Shown here: piece after piece, positions 7,561 through 15,327 of the stretch
Numbering within the stretch: the stretch's first letter is position 1
Layout of the letters: every line of letters begins with the position of its first letter
Made by a program: the position numbers and the translations under genes
Notes under the pieces: model-generated
Seen by the model: the letters and a program-made list of their open reading frames with translations, nothing else
Told to the model about the DNA's origin: nothing
Databases searched by the model: none
Origin: Immundisolibacter sp.
GTDB lineage: Bacteria > Pseudomonadota > Gammaproteobacteria > Immundisolibacterales > Immundisolibacteraceae
Reading direction: 5' to 3'
DNA: 16,930 bases
NCBI RefSeq assembly: GCF_041601295.1
Contig: NZ_JBFIII010000063.1
Location: 1 to 16,930 of the forward strand

Positions 7561-7573
7561 CTAGGCCGGCCGC
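7553..7573. terminator. Perfect 9-bp GC hairpin spanning the BNR stop codon
   Basis: GCGGCCGGC (7553-7561) and GCCGGCCGC (7565-7573) form a perfect inverted repeat with a 3-base loop. The stop codon TAG of the minus-strand BNR gene (7563-7561) sits in the loop and the first stem base. It is stable enough to stall polymerase or protect the mRNA 3' end, but lacks a T-run on either side. Confidence 0.4.
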
Positions 7574-8700
7574 TGCACCATCTGCTCCATGAGCGCCCGG
7601 ATCTCGTCCGGAATACGTACTTCGGTCAGGTCGAGCTTGCCGTTGATGAGGTCAGCGTGAAAGCACTTGCTCACCGGCGGCATGCCGGCGCCGATCCGGC
7701 GCCACTGCTCACCTTCGTCCTGTGTCATCCAGACCTCGCCGTCGGTGTTGCCAATGAACACCCGGCAGGCATCGCCCATGGCCTCCAGGCACATGGCCTC
7801 GACCGAAGGACGGATTTCCGCCGGCAACCCGCCACGGGCGTACTGCCAGCTGTCGCCACCGTCCCGGGAACGGGCAATGCTCACGTCAGCGCTGCCCTTG
7901 ACCCAGGTGTCCGGCGTGGCGAAGGCGCCGCTGACAAACATCGTCTCCGGCCGGCGCGGGTGGTAGACCAGCGGGTCGGCATAGCCAATCTTGCGGGTTT
8001 GCTCTTTCATCTCGAACCAGGTTTTTCCACTATCGTCGCTGCGATTGAAAAAAAAGCCGTTGGCCAGGAACAGGCGACCGCTTCGGGTTGGATGCAACAG
8101 CACGCGGTGGGCGTCGTTAGGCATGCCGGCGGTGTGTTCGATCCAGGTCTGGCCGGCGTCGCGGCTGCTGTACAGACCACCCTGCTCGACGCAGATATAG
8201 ATGGCGTTCGCGTCCTGCGGGTCGACGGCGATCTGCTTGATGTGGGCGACGAACGGCGGCGCCGGGAACATCCAGCCGTCCCGGCCGGTGGTCGCCTCAA
8301 GGCCTGTCAGACGCTGCCAGGACTCGCCAAAATCCCGGCTCTCGAACAGCGCCGCCGGCTCGGTACCCGCATACAGCCGCACCTTGCCGTCCGGGCGGCG
8401 CACGCTGGTCATGCTGAACACGTTGCTGTGTTCAAGACCCTTGCTGGCCGGCTGCCAGTGCCGGCCATCCGGACTTACGAACACCCCGGCATCGTGGGTA
8501 CCGGCGTAGTAATTGCCACTGACCGGCTCGGCTATCAGGGCACAGACGTGGTGTTCGGTCAGGCCCCGGCCGACTTCTCGCCAGCTGTCAGACAGTTCTT
8601 CAAGTTCCACCACGCCACCCTGGGTACCGACCAGCAAGCGGCCGGACCAGGCAGGTGAGTCGTAAACGCTGCCGCCGCCGGGTGAAAGACAGATATTCAT
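7561..8700 (-). CDS. Asp-box (BNR) repeat beta-propeller protein
   Basis: The protein has 379 residues. It carries six Asp-boxes of the S/T-x-D-x-G-x-x-W type: SPDGRHW (76-82), SRDFGESW (121-128), SRDAGQTW (179-186), SDDSGKTW (221-228), SRDGGDSW (278-285) and TQDEGEQW (326-333). Such repeats form the turns of beta-propellers in sialidases, sortilin-like and Ycf48-like proteins. I see no sialidase catalytic arginines or FRIP motif, so enzyme activity is not claimed. The frame stays open upstream to 9126, but the start is placed at the ATG 8700-8698: AGGAG lies 8 bases before it, the propeller pattern begins there, and the upstream extension overlaps lhr and reads as a shadow frame. There is no signal peptide, so it is probably cytoplasmic. 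It starts 43 bp after the lhr stop and may be co-transcribed with it. An 8-base T run encodes Phe216-218. Confidence 0.82.
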   Translation of the reverse strand: MNICLSPGGGSVYDSPAWSGRLLVGTQGGVVELEELSDSWREVGRGLTEHHVCALIAEPVSGNYYAGTHDAGVFVSPDGRHWQPASKGLEHSNVFSMTSVRRPDGKVRLYAGTEPAALFESRDFGESWQRLTGLEATTGRDGWMFPAPPFVAHIKQIAVDPQDANAIYICVEQGGLYSSRDAGQTWIEHTAGMPNDAHRVLLHPTRSGRLFLANGFFFNRSDDSGKTWFEMKEQTRKIGYADPLVYHPRRPETMFVSGAFATPDTWVKGSADVSIARSRDGGDSWQYARGGLPAEIRPSVEAMCLEAMGDACRVFIGNTDGEVWMTQDEGEQWRRIGAGMPPVSKCFHADLINGKLDLTEVRIPDEIRALMEQMVQRPA

Positions 8701-8743
8701 GGGCCTTACTCCTAATGTTGTGGACGTGGCTAGATCAGGCTGA

Positions 8744-11700
8744 CTAGGCAAACTGTACCGCGGCTTCGGGCGGCGCTGCAGCCGAGCGACGGCGCTGGTC
8801 GCGCAACATGTCCAGCGCTTCTGCCGCAGCATACTGCTCGCCGGCAAAGCGTTCCACGAAGCGCCCGCCACGCAGCTCGCCACGTGCCTCAAGCCGGCGG
8901 TAAACATAGAGCAACTCGCGCCAGGCGGGGATGACGGTCTCGCCCTCCAGCGCGGCCCGAAACACCACCCCGTGGCGTAGCAGTAGCGTATGAGCAACGT
9001 GTTCGATGGCGGCATCACGCTGTTTGGAATCGATCGCGTCGCTGAGCGCGGGCAACAGCGACCAGCGACCAGCGGCGCCGACGCCGGCCACCCGGAGTCG
9101 CGGGCTGCGGTAGCGGCGCGGCGCAAAACTCGGACGCTGACTGGCGGGCGTGATCAGCGTTCGCAAGCCGGAAAAGCTGTCCGACGTGACCAGCCCCAAC
9201 GCCACCAGCTCGGCCAGGGCTTGCTCCACCTGCGTGCGCAGCAGGCCCGTGGCGCTGACCAGATCGGCAAAAAACGACGCGCCCAGCGCCGCCATCGCGT
9301 CCCGCACCCGGGCCGCGGGCGACGACAAGCTTGGCTCGATAGCTGACGGGCGAATCAGCGCGCGCCAATAATGCAGATGCTCGCGCGGCACCAGCGCAAT
9401 CGGCGTGCTGCGCACCGGTGACACGGCGCGCGGGCGCTCGCGGCTCAGGCGTGGCGGGAGCAGACGCAACCACGCCACGCGCCCTTCGGCACACAGCTGA
9501 TCGAGCCAGAACGGCAGATAGCCGACCATTCGCGCCGGCAGCAGGTCGCCTTCCCAGGCCGCTGCCGGCTGGGGCAGACCTTCCAGTTGTTCGATGACGG
9601 CGTACAGCGCCTGTGGCCCTTCACACGGCTCGTCCAGGCCCTGCCAGCGGCGCAGGAAACGGCGGTAGTCGACCTCGCTGACTGGCGCGATTTCGCGCCG
9701 CCGCCGGTCCAGGCTGTAGCGGTGAATGCGGGCCAACAGGCCGCGTTCGCACCATTCCTCATCAATGCTGTCTGGCGTGTAGCGCCCACGCAAAGCAAAG
9801 CCTTCGCCCTCCAGGGCCAGCAGGGCCGGTTCGATGCTCGTCGGGGACAGGCCAAGCGATGCTGCGAGCTGTACCTGCGTGACTGGACCGAGCCCCTCCA
9901 GACGGCTGCGCAGCAGCTCGCGCAGGGCGTCCTGCGGCGTGGGTGCCGGGCCATCGGTGATGGCCGCAATCGGCGGGCTGGCTACGCCGGCAGGCAATAC
10001 GGCACGGGCTTCGGCCAGGCGCTCGGCCGCCACCCACAGCGCGACCGAGTCGGTGGTCAGACAGGTCGCCCGCCCGTCCACGGCCAGCGCCGTCAGGCTT
10101 TGCCTCCACACGGCCTGGCGCGCCGCCTCGGCGGCGCTGATAAAGCCCAGCAGCAGCAGCGCGTCATGCAACTCGTCGTCGCTGTGCGCCTGTGGCCAGG
10201 CCTCGACGCGCACGCGGTCGATGGCGTCCTGCAGCAACACTCCCAGCGCCGCGCTGGCCGACAGATCCGCCGGCGCCGGGCGTACGGCCAGCGTACGCCG
10301 CTCCTCGGCCGGCACATCGTCCAGAAAGGCATACGGCCGCGCATTGAGAATCTCTTCGGCCAGCGGCGAGGGGGCGGTGAGGTCGCAGGTCAGAATGCGA
10401 ATAGCGCCGCTTTCGATGCCGGCCAGGACGCCCAGAAAGCCATCCACGTCCATGGATTCGCTCAGGCAGTCGACAACGGTCTGCTGCACCAGCGGATGGT
10501 TCGGGACGCTGCGCTCGGCGTTCAGATTCTCGGCACAGGCGATCTGGTCCGGAAACACCGCGGCGACCAGATCCTGCGCGTCGTTGCGCTGCCACTGTGG
10601 TGGCGCGCGCCGGCCACCGCGCTGGCGCAGGATGGCCAGCGCCGCGGTCGCCACCCAGCGCCAGCGCGCCTCGAACAGTGGCGCGGCAATCAAGGCCTGG
10701 ATCAGCACCTCGCGCGCGCTGGCGAGTTTCAGGTAGCCAGCCGGTTCGTGCAGTGGAAAGCTGTGCACCGCCCCCAGCGAGATAACGATGCTGTCCTCCA
10801 GCGCCGCCGCCTGCAGCTCGAAGTTGAAGCGCCGGCAAAAGCGCTTGCGCAGGGCCAGGCCCCAGGCCTTGTTGATGCGCGAACCGAACGGCGCGTGGAT
10901 GACCAGGTGCTGGTCGCCGGTCTGGTCGAAAAAACGCTCGAAAATCACCGTATCCAGTGTCGGCAACGCTCCGAGCGCCGCCCTGGCCGCCGCCAGATAA
11001 TCGACCAGCTGCCGCGCGGCCGCCAGCGGCAGACACAGCCGTTCGGTGAGCGCCGCCACGGCGGCCGGCGGTCCGCCGTCATCCAGCCACATGGCCAGGT
11101 CCTGGCGCAATCGCGACACCGCGGCTGACAGCTCGTTGGTACGACCGGGCGCCTCGCCGAACCAGAACGGTATGTTGGGCGGCTGGCCGTGCGCATCCTG
11201 AACGAACATGCGCCCGGTCTCGACCTTAAGAATGCGGTAGGACACGTTGCCAAGCTGAAAGATGTCTCCGGGCAGGCTCTCGAAGGCAAAGTCCTCATTC
11301 ACGCTGCCGATACGCAAACTGTCTGGCGTCAGCAGCACGTCGCAGTCGAACTGATCCGGGATCACTCCGCCATTGGTCACCGCCGCCAGGGCCGCGCCGC
11401 GGCGGGCGCGCAGCCGGCCGTGTACGGCATCGCGGTGCAGGTACGCGCCGCGTCGGCCACGGCGCGTGGTGTAGCCATCGGCCAGCATCTTGACCACCGC
11501 GGTGTAGTCCGCGCGCGCCAGTTGCCGGTATGGATGGGCACGCGTCAAACAGCGGTACAGGTCGGCCTCGTCCCATTCCCGGGCTGCAACCTCGGCCACG
11601 ATTTGCTGCGCCAGCACATCGAGCGGCGCCTGCGGGATGCCAATGGCGTCCAGTTCGTCCCGCCGCACCGCATCCAGCAACGCCGTGCATTCGACCAGAT

Positions 11701-12835
11701 CGTCCCGCGACAGCGGAAACAGACGTCCCTTGGGCAGGCCGCCCACGGTGTGGCCGGAGCGCCCGACCCGCTGCAAAAAAGTGGCAATGGACTTGGGCGA
11801 CGCGAGCTGACACACCAGGTCGACGTCGCCAATGTCGATACCCAGCTCCAGCGAAGCCGTGCACACCAGCGCCTTGAGCTGGCCGGATTTGAGGCGCTGT
11901 TCGGCATCCAGCCGGTGGCGCCGGGCCAGGCTGCCGTGGTGGGCGGTGACGAACTCCTCGCCGATGCGTTCGGCCAGGTGGCGCGCCGCCCGTTCTGCCA
12001 GGCGCCGCGTGTTGACGAACACCAGCGTGGTGCGGTGTTCAGCAACCAGCGCCGCCAGGCGGTCGTAGACCTCGGTCCAGACCTCGTTCGCCATGACCGC
12101 GGTCAACGGTGAGTCTGGCACTTCGATCGCGAGGTCCCGCTCGCGCACATGACCGGTGTCGATCACCGCGCAGTCGCCGTCGGCACCGACCAGATAGTCG
12201 GCAATCCGGCGGATCGGCTTTTGGGTGGCCGACAAACCAATGCGTAGCGGCGACGCGCCGATCAGCGCGGTAAGGCGTTCCAGCGACAGCATCAGGTGAC
12301 AACCGCGCTTGCTGGCCGCCATGGCGTGGATTTCGTCGACGATGACAGTCCGCACGCCCCCGAGCATGACGCGACCGGACTTGGAGGTCAGCAGGATGTA
12401 CAGCGACTCTGGCGTGGTCACCAGAATATGCGGTGGCTGGCGGCGCTGACGCTCGCGCTCGGCCTGCGGCGTGTCACCCGTGCGCACCCCGGCGCGGATC
12501 GGCACGTCCGGCAGGCCGCGCATCAGCAACTCGTCGCGGATACCGGCCAGCGGCAGTTGCAGGTTCTTGTGAATATCCGCCGACAACGCCCGCAGCGGCG
12601 ACACGTACAGCACCTGTACGCCTTCGGGCAGCGGCCGCGCCAAACCGACGCGGACCAGATCGTCGATGACGGTCAGAAAGGCCGCCAGCGTCTTGCCCGA
12701 GCCGGTTGGCGCGGCGAGCAGGGTGTGCTGCCCGCCACGGATGGCCGGCCAGGCGGCCAGCTGCGCCGACGTTGGCCCGGCAAAGGTCTTGTCGAACCAG
12801 GCGGCAACCGCGGGATGAAAAACACTCAGCGGCAT
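8744..12835 (-). CDS. lhr: Lhr-family ATP-dependent superfamily 2 helicase
   Basis: This 1363-residue protein is a 3'-5' nucleic-acid helicase of the Lhr (large helicase-related) family, linked in other bacteria to DNA repair and RNA-DNA hybrid unwinding. Visible motifs, numbered from this ATG: Walker A APTGSGKT (about 42-49), motif Ib TTPES, DEIH box (about 167-170), SAT motif III (about 202-204), FVNTRR motif IV, TASLELGIDIG motif V and QRVGRSGH motif VI (about 355-362). Winged-helix and beta-barrel regions of Lhr-Core and a long Lhr C-terminal region follow. Full-length Lhr proteins run to about 1500 residues, so this is a near-full version. The frame can also start two codons upstream at GTG (12841). 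I prefer the ATG at 12835 because GGGTAGG is then at a normal ribosome-site distance. The gene is divergent from the oxygenase cluster and followed by the BNR gene. Confidence 0.95.
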   Translation of the reverse strand: MPLSVFHPAVAAWFDKTFAGPTSAQLAAWPAIRGGQHTLLAAPTGSGKTLAAFLTVIDDLVRVGLARPLPEGVQVLYVSPLRALSADIHKNLQLPLAGIRDELLMRGLPDVPIRAGVRTGDTPQAERERQRRQPPHILVTTPESLYILLTSKSGRVMLGGVRTVIVDEIHAMAASKRGCHLMLSLERLTALIGASPLRIGLSATQKPIRRIADYLVGADGDCAVIDTGHVRERDLAIEVPDSPLTAVMANEVWTEVYDRLAALVAEHRTTLVFVNTRRLAERAARHLAERIGEEFVTAHHGSLARRHRLDAEQRLKSGQLKALVCTASLELGIDIGDVDLVCQLASPKSIATFLQRVGRSGHTVGGLPKGRLFPLSRDDLVECTALLDAVRRDELDAIGIPQAPLDVLAQQIVAEVAAREWDEADLYRCLTRAHPYRQLARADYTAVVKMLADGYTTRRGRRGAYLHRDAVHGRLRARRGAALAAVTNGGVIPDQFDCDVLLTPDSLRIGSVNEDFAFESLPGDIFQLGNVSYRILKVETGRMFVQDAHGQPPNIPFWFGEAPGRTNELSAAVSRLRQDLAMWLDDGGPPAAVAALTERLCLPLAAARQLVDYLAAARAALGALPTLDTVIFERFFDQTGDQHLVIHAPFGSRINKAWGLALRKRFCRRFNFELQAAALEDSIVISLGAVHSFPLHEPAGYLKLASAREVLIQALIAAPLFEARWRWVATAALAILRQRGGRRAPPQWQRNDAQDLVAAVFPDQIACAENLNAERSVPNHPLVQQTVVDCLSESMDVDGFLGVLAGIESGAIRILTCDLTAPSPLAEEILNARPYAFLDDVPAEERRTLAVRPAPADLSASAALGVLLQDAIDRVRVEAWPQAHSDDELHDALLLLGFISAAEAARQAVWRQSLTALAVDGRATCLTTDSVALWVAAERLAEARAVLPAGVASPPIAAITDGPAPTPQDALRELLRSRLEGLGPVTQVQLAASLGLSPTSIEPALLALEGEGFALRGRYTPDSIDEEWCERGLLARIHRYSLDRRRREIAPVSEVDYRRFLRRWQGLDEPCEGPQALYAVIEQLEGLPQPAAAWEGDLLPARMVGYLPFWLDQLCAEGRVAWLRLLPPRLSRERPRAVSPVRSTPIALVPREHLHYWRALIRPSAIEPSLSSPAARVRDAMAALGASFFADLVSATGLLRTQVEQALAELVALGLVTSDSFSGLRTLITPASQRPSFAPRRYRSPRLRVAGVGAAGRWSLLPALSDAIDSKQRDAAIEHVAHTLLLRHGVVFRAALEGETVIPAWRELLYVYRRLEARGELRGGRFVERFAGEQYAAAEALDMLRDQRRRSAAAPPEAAVQFA

Positions 12836-13029
12836 TGACACCTACCCGCCGTGGATCTGCCAGACATGGCCCACTATGCCGCAGCACCCCCCCGGCGCCC
12901 AGCCCCCGGGGCGGCCAACGAACCGGCGAACAGGACAGCGGCGACGCGGTTTGTTATACAGGCTCAGGACACTAGGGCGCGGCCGGTCGGCCATACCCGG
13001 ATGCCTACCCGACCGAGAGGAACATACGA
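12836..13029. promoter_or_regulatory. Divergent promoter region between lhr and the LLM oxygenase gene
   Basis: This 194-bp gap lies between divergent genes, so it should carry both promoters. On the plus strand AGGACA (12932-12937) and TATACA (12955-12960), 17 bp apart, match the sigma-70 consensus at 4 of 6 positions each. That is a weak candidate for the catabolic operon. A GC-rich CCCCGG/CCGGGG inverted repeat lies near 12888-12911. The plus-strand gene has AGAGG at 13016-13020, nine bases before its ATG. No clear binding site for a LysR-, IclR- or MarR-type regulator was recognised. Confidence 0.3.
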
Positions 13030-14292
13030 ATGAAAGTCGTTGCCTTCAACCTGATGCCGTACAAGGATTTGCCGGCGGACTTCGAGACCCGATACGACAG
13101 CGTATGGGTCACCATCCCGCGCAAGCTGTACGACCCGCGCAAGGGCCACCAGTACTACCACGACTACCTGGACGCGCTGGAAACCGCGGTGGACCTGGGC
13201 TACGACGCGGTCGGCGTGAACGAGCATCACAGCAACGGCTACGGCCTGATGCCCTCGCCAAACCTGATGGCGTCGATCCTGTCGCGCAAGGTGCGCCATT
13301 CGGACACCACCTCGGTGGTGGTGCTCGGCAACAGCCTGGCGCTGTACAACCCGCCGATCCGCGTGGCCGAGGAAATGGCCATGCTGGACGTGCTGTCGGG
13401 CGGCAAGTTCATCGCCGGCTTTCCGGTCGGCACCTCCATGGACACCAACTACGTCTACGGCATCAACCCGTCGGAGATGCGCGAGCGCTACTACGAGGCG
13501 CACGAGCTGGTGATGAAGGCCTGGACCACGGATGAAGTGTTCACCTGGAACGGCAAGTACAACCAGCTGCGCTACGTGAACACCTGGCCGCGCACCGCCC
13601 AGCGCCCGCACCCGCCGGTGTGGATTCCCGGCGGCGGCAGCGTCGAGACCTACGACTTCTCGCTGCTGAACGACTACTCGTTCTCGTACCTGTCGTTCTT
13701 CGGCCACAAGTACGCCAAGAAGGTGATGGGACCGTTCTGGGACCGCGCCGATGCGCTCGGCAAGGACCGCAACCCCTACCGCGCCGGCTACGCGCAGTTC
13801 ATCTGCGTATCGGAAACCGACGCCCAGGCGCAGATCGATTACGAGGAACACGTCAAGTACTTCTTCGCCAAGTGCATGCACATCGATCCGCGCTTCGTCG
13901 AGGCGCCGGGCTATCGCACCCCGGCCAGCCTGCGCGCCGGGTTGCGCTCGCAGCTCGATGGCACGGCCAAGTTCGGCAAGTCGGTCCTGGACGAAGGCTT
14001 CGGCTGGAAGGAACTGGTGGAAAGCGGCTACATCATCGCCGGTTCGCCGGAAACGGTGCGCGAGCAGATCATCGAGGCGGCGCGCGAACTGCATGTCGGC
14101 AACCTGATCTGGCTGTTCCATTGCGGCTCCATGCCCCAGCACCTGTCCTTGAAGAACCTGAACCTGTTTGCCGAGGGGGTGCTGCCGCACATCCGCAACC
14201 TGTGGCCCGAATGGGATGCGTCGGCGTTCTGGCCGAGCGGCTTTGGCGAAGATCCGCCGGCCAACACCGACGCCCGCCGCAGCGCCGCCTGA
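13030..14292 (+). CDS. LLM-class flavin-dependent monooxygenase
   Basis: This 420-residue protein has the bacterial luciferase-like TIM-barrel pattern. Family signs are DAVGVNEHHSNGYGLMPSPN (59-78), the RVAEEMAMLDVLSGGKF helix (111-127) and PHPPVWIPGGGS (193-204). Such enzymes use reduced FMN, supplied by a separate flavin reductase, and O2 to oxidise organic substrates. Some are type II Baeyer-Villiger enzymes; others hydroxylate or cleave C-S or C-N bonds. No flavin reductase gene is visible here. The ribosome site AGAGG is 9 bases upstream. The hydrolase gene starts 11 bp after its stop, so the two are very likely co-transcribed. The substrate is unknown; the Rieske dioxygenase downstream suggests an aromatic or alicyclic catabolic role. 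F420 use, seen in some relatives, is an alternative that cannot be excluded. Confidence 0.92.
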   Translation: MKVVAFNLMPYKDLPADFETRYDSVWVTIPRKLYDPRKGHQYYHDYLDALETAVDLGYDAVGVNEHHSNGYGLMPSPNLMASILSRKVRHSDTTSVVVLGNSLALYNPPIRVAEEMAMLDVLSGGKFIAGFPVGTSMDTNYVYGINPSEMRERYYEAHELVMKAWTTDEVFTWNGKYNQLRYVNTWPRTAQRPHPPVWIPGGGSVETYDFSLLNDYSFSYLSFFGHKYAKKVMGPFWDRADALGKDRNPYRAGYAQFICVSETDAQAQIDYEEHVKYFFAKCMHIDPRFVEAPGYRTPASLRAGLRSQLDGTAKFGKSVLDEGFGWKELVESGYIIAGSPETVREQIIEAARELHVGNLIWLFHCGSMPQHLSLKNLNLFAEGVLPHIRNLWPEWDASAFWPSGFGEDPPANTDARRSAA

Positions 14293-14303
14293 GGGATACC
14301 GAC

Positions 14304-15110
14304 ATGCCACAACCCACCGAGCACACCTACCAGGTCAACCGCCGCCTGGCCATTGACACCCTGGAAGCCGGCCAGGGCGAGCCGCTGCTGTTCCTGCACG
14401 GCGCCGGCGGCCTGGCCTGGGATCCCTACCTCGATGCCCTGGCCGAGCATTACCGGGTCATCGCGCCGTTCATGCCGGGCACCTCGAAGTCCAACGATAT
14501 CAGCCAGGTACGCGACCTGTGGGACCTGGTGCTGGGCTACTACGACCTGCTGGACGCCTTGCATATCGATGCCGTCGATGTCGTCGGGCACTCCATGGGC
14601 GGCATGATCGCCTGCGAAATCGCCGCCACCGACCAAAGCCGCGTCAAGCGCCTGGTGGCCATTGCGCCGGCCGGTGTATTCGACATCGACAACCCGATGC
14701 CGGACATCTTCGCCATGCGCCCACGGGATCTTGCCGCGCGTATGTTGGTCGACCCGGACTCGCCGATCGCCAAGGCGATCGCCACGCTCCCGGACGACGT
14801 CGACGACCAGGTCGAGGTGCTGATCCAGCGCCTGTCCACGCTGAACGCCGCCGCCAAGTTTCTGTGGCCCATTCCCGACAAGGGCCTGGATCGCCGGCTG
14901 CCGCGCATCAAGGCACCGACACTGTTGATGTGGGGTCGGCAGGACGGTCTGATTCCCGTCGCCTACGCCGACATTTTCATGGCGGGCATGCCACATGCAC
15001 ACCTCGAAGTTCTGGATCAGGCCTCACACCTGGTACAGATCGAGCGCCTGCCCGACGCGCTTCGCCTGACCCTGGCAGCCCTGCAGGGACCGGCCTCAAC
15101 CGCCGCCTGA
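14304..15110 (+). CDS. Alpha/beta-fold hydrolase
   Basis: This 268-residue protein has the full alpha/beta hydrolase set: oxyanion-hole HGAGG (32-36), nucleophile elbow GHSMGG (95-100, Ser97), acid D214 in WGRQDG and His242 in QASHLVQIE. Its length and motifs suit carbon-carbon bond hydrolases of meta-cleavage pathways, as well as lactonases and esterases; sequence alone does not choose between them. The start is the ATG at 14304, preceded by a good GAGGG ribosome site next to the LLM gene's stop. Upstream open frame from 13620 is a shadow across the LLM gene. In context it could hydrolyse the ester, lactone or ring-cleavage product made by the flavin or Rieske oxygenase next to it; that is inference. 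Confidence 0.92.
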   Translation: MPQPTEHTYQVNRRLAIDTLEAGQGEPLLFLHGAGGLAWDPYLDALAEHYRVIAPFMPGTSKSNDISQVRDLWDLVLGYYDLLDALHIDAVDVVGHSMGGMIACEIAATDQSRVKRLVAIAPAGVFDIDNPMPDIFAMRPRDLAARMLVDPDSPIAKAIATLPDDVDDQVEVLIQRLSTLNAAAKFLWPIPDKGLDRRLPRIKAPTLLMWGRQDGLIPVAYADIFMAGMPHAHLEVLDQASHLVQIERLPDALRLTLAALQGPASTAA

Positions 15111-15327
15111 AACGGGCATGGTCAAGCCTGGGAAGAATTTGTTCGGCCCATCCTCGGCGCGACGCCATCACCTCACTGAACAGTTGTGTAGGTCGGGGTG
15201 ATAGCTGCATCATTCCCCTGCCCGCGCTAAGCGGACACCGGCGAATCCACCCTGGCCGGCCCGCCGTGTCACGGACGGCTCCCGTACCACCTGGCGACCA
15301 CGCCGACAGAACCTGGAGGAAGAACCC
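15111..15327. other. 217-bp gap before the dioxygenase genes
   Basis: No gene is visible. The gap is large for an operon, so the dioxygenase genes may have their own promoter. I see only a short palindrome, CCGTG-T-CACGG (15264-15274), and no convincing -35/-10 pair or terminator. The ribosome site GGAGGA (15315-15320) lies seven bases before the next ATG. Confidence 0.35.

Noticed and set aside
8701..9126. Upstream extension of the BNR frame by 142 codons
   Set aside because: It overlaps the lhr 3' end in another frame, is Arg/Ser/Pro/Cys-rich, and a good AGGAG site supports the start at 8700.
9587..11128. 513-residue plus-strand frame opposite lhr
   Set aside because: It is rich in Arg/Gln/Gly with no domain and lies entirely opposite conserved Lhr sequence.
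12964..14310. 448-residue minus-strand frame covering the whole LLM gene
   Set aside because: It is the antisense shadow of a clear LLM gene in GC-rich DNA; it shows no domain and no ribosome site.
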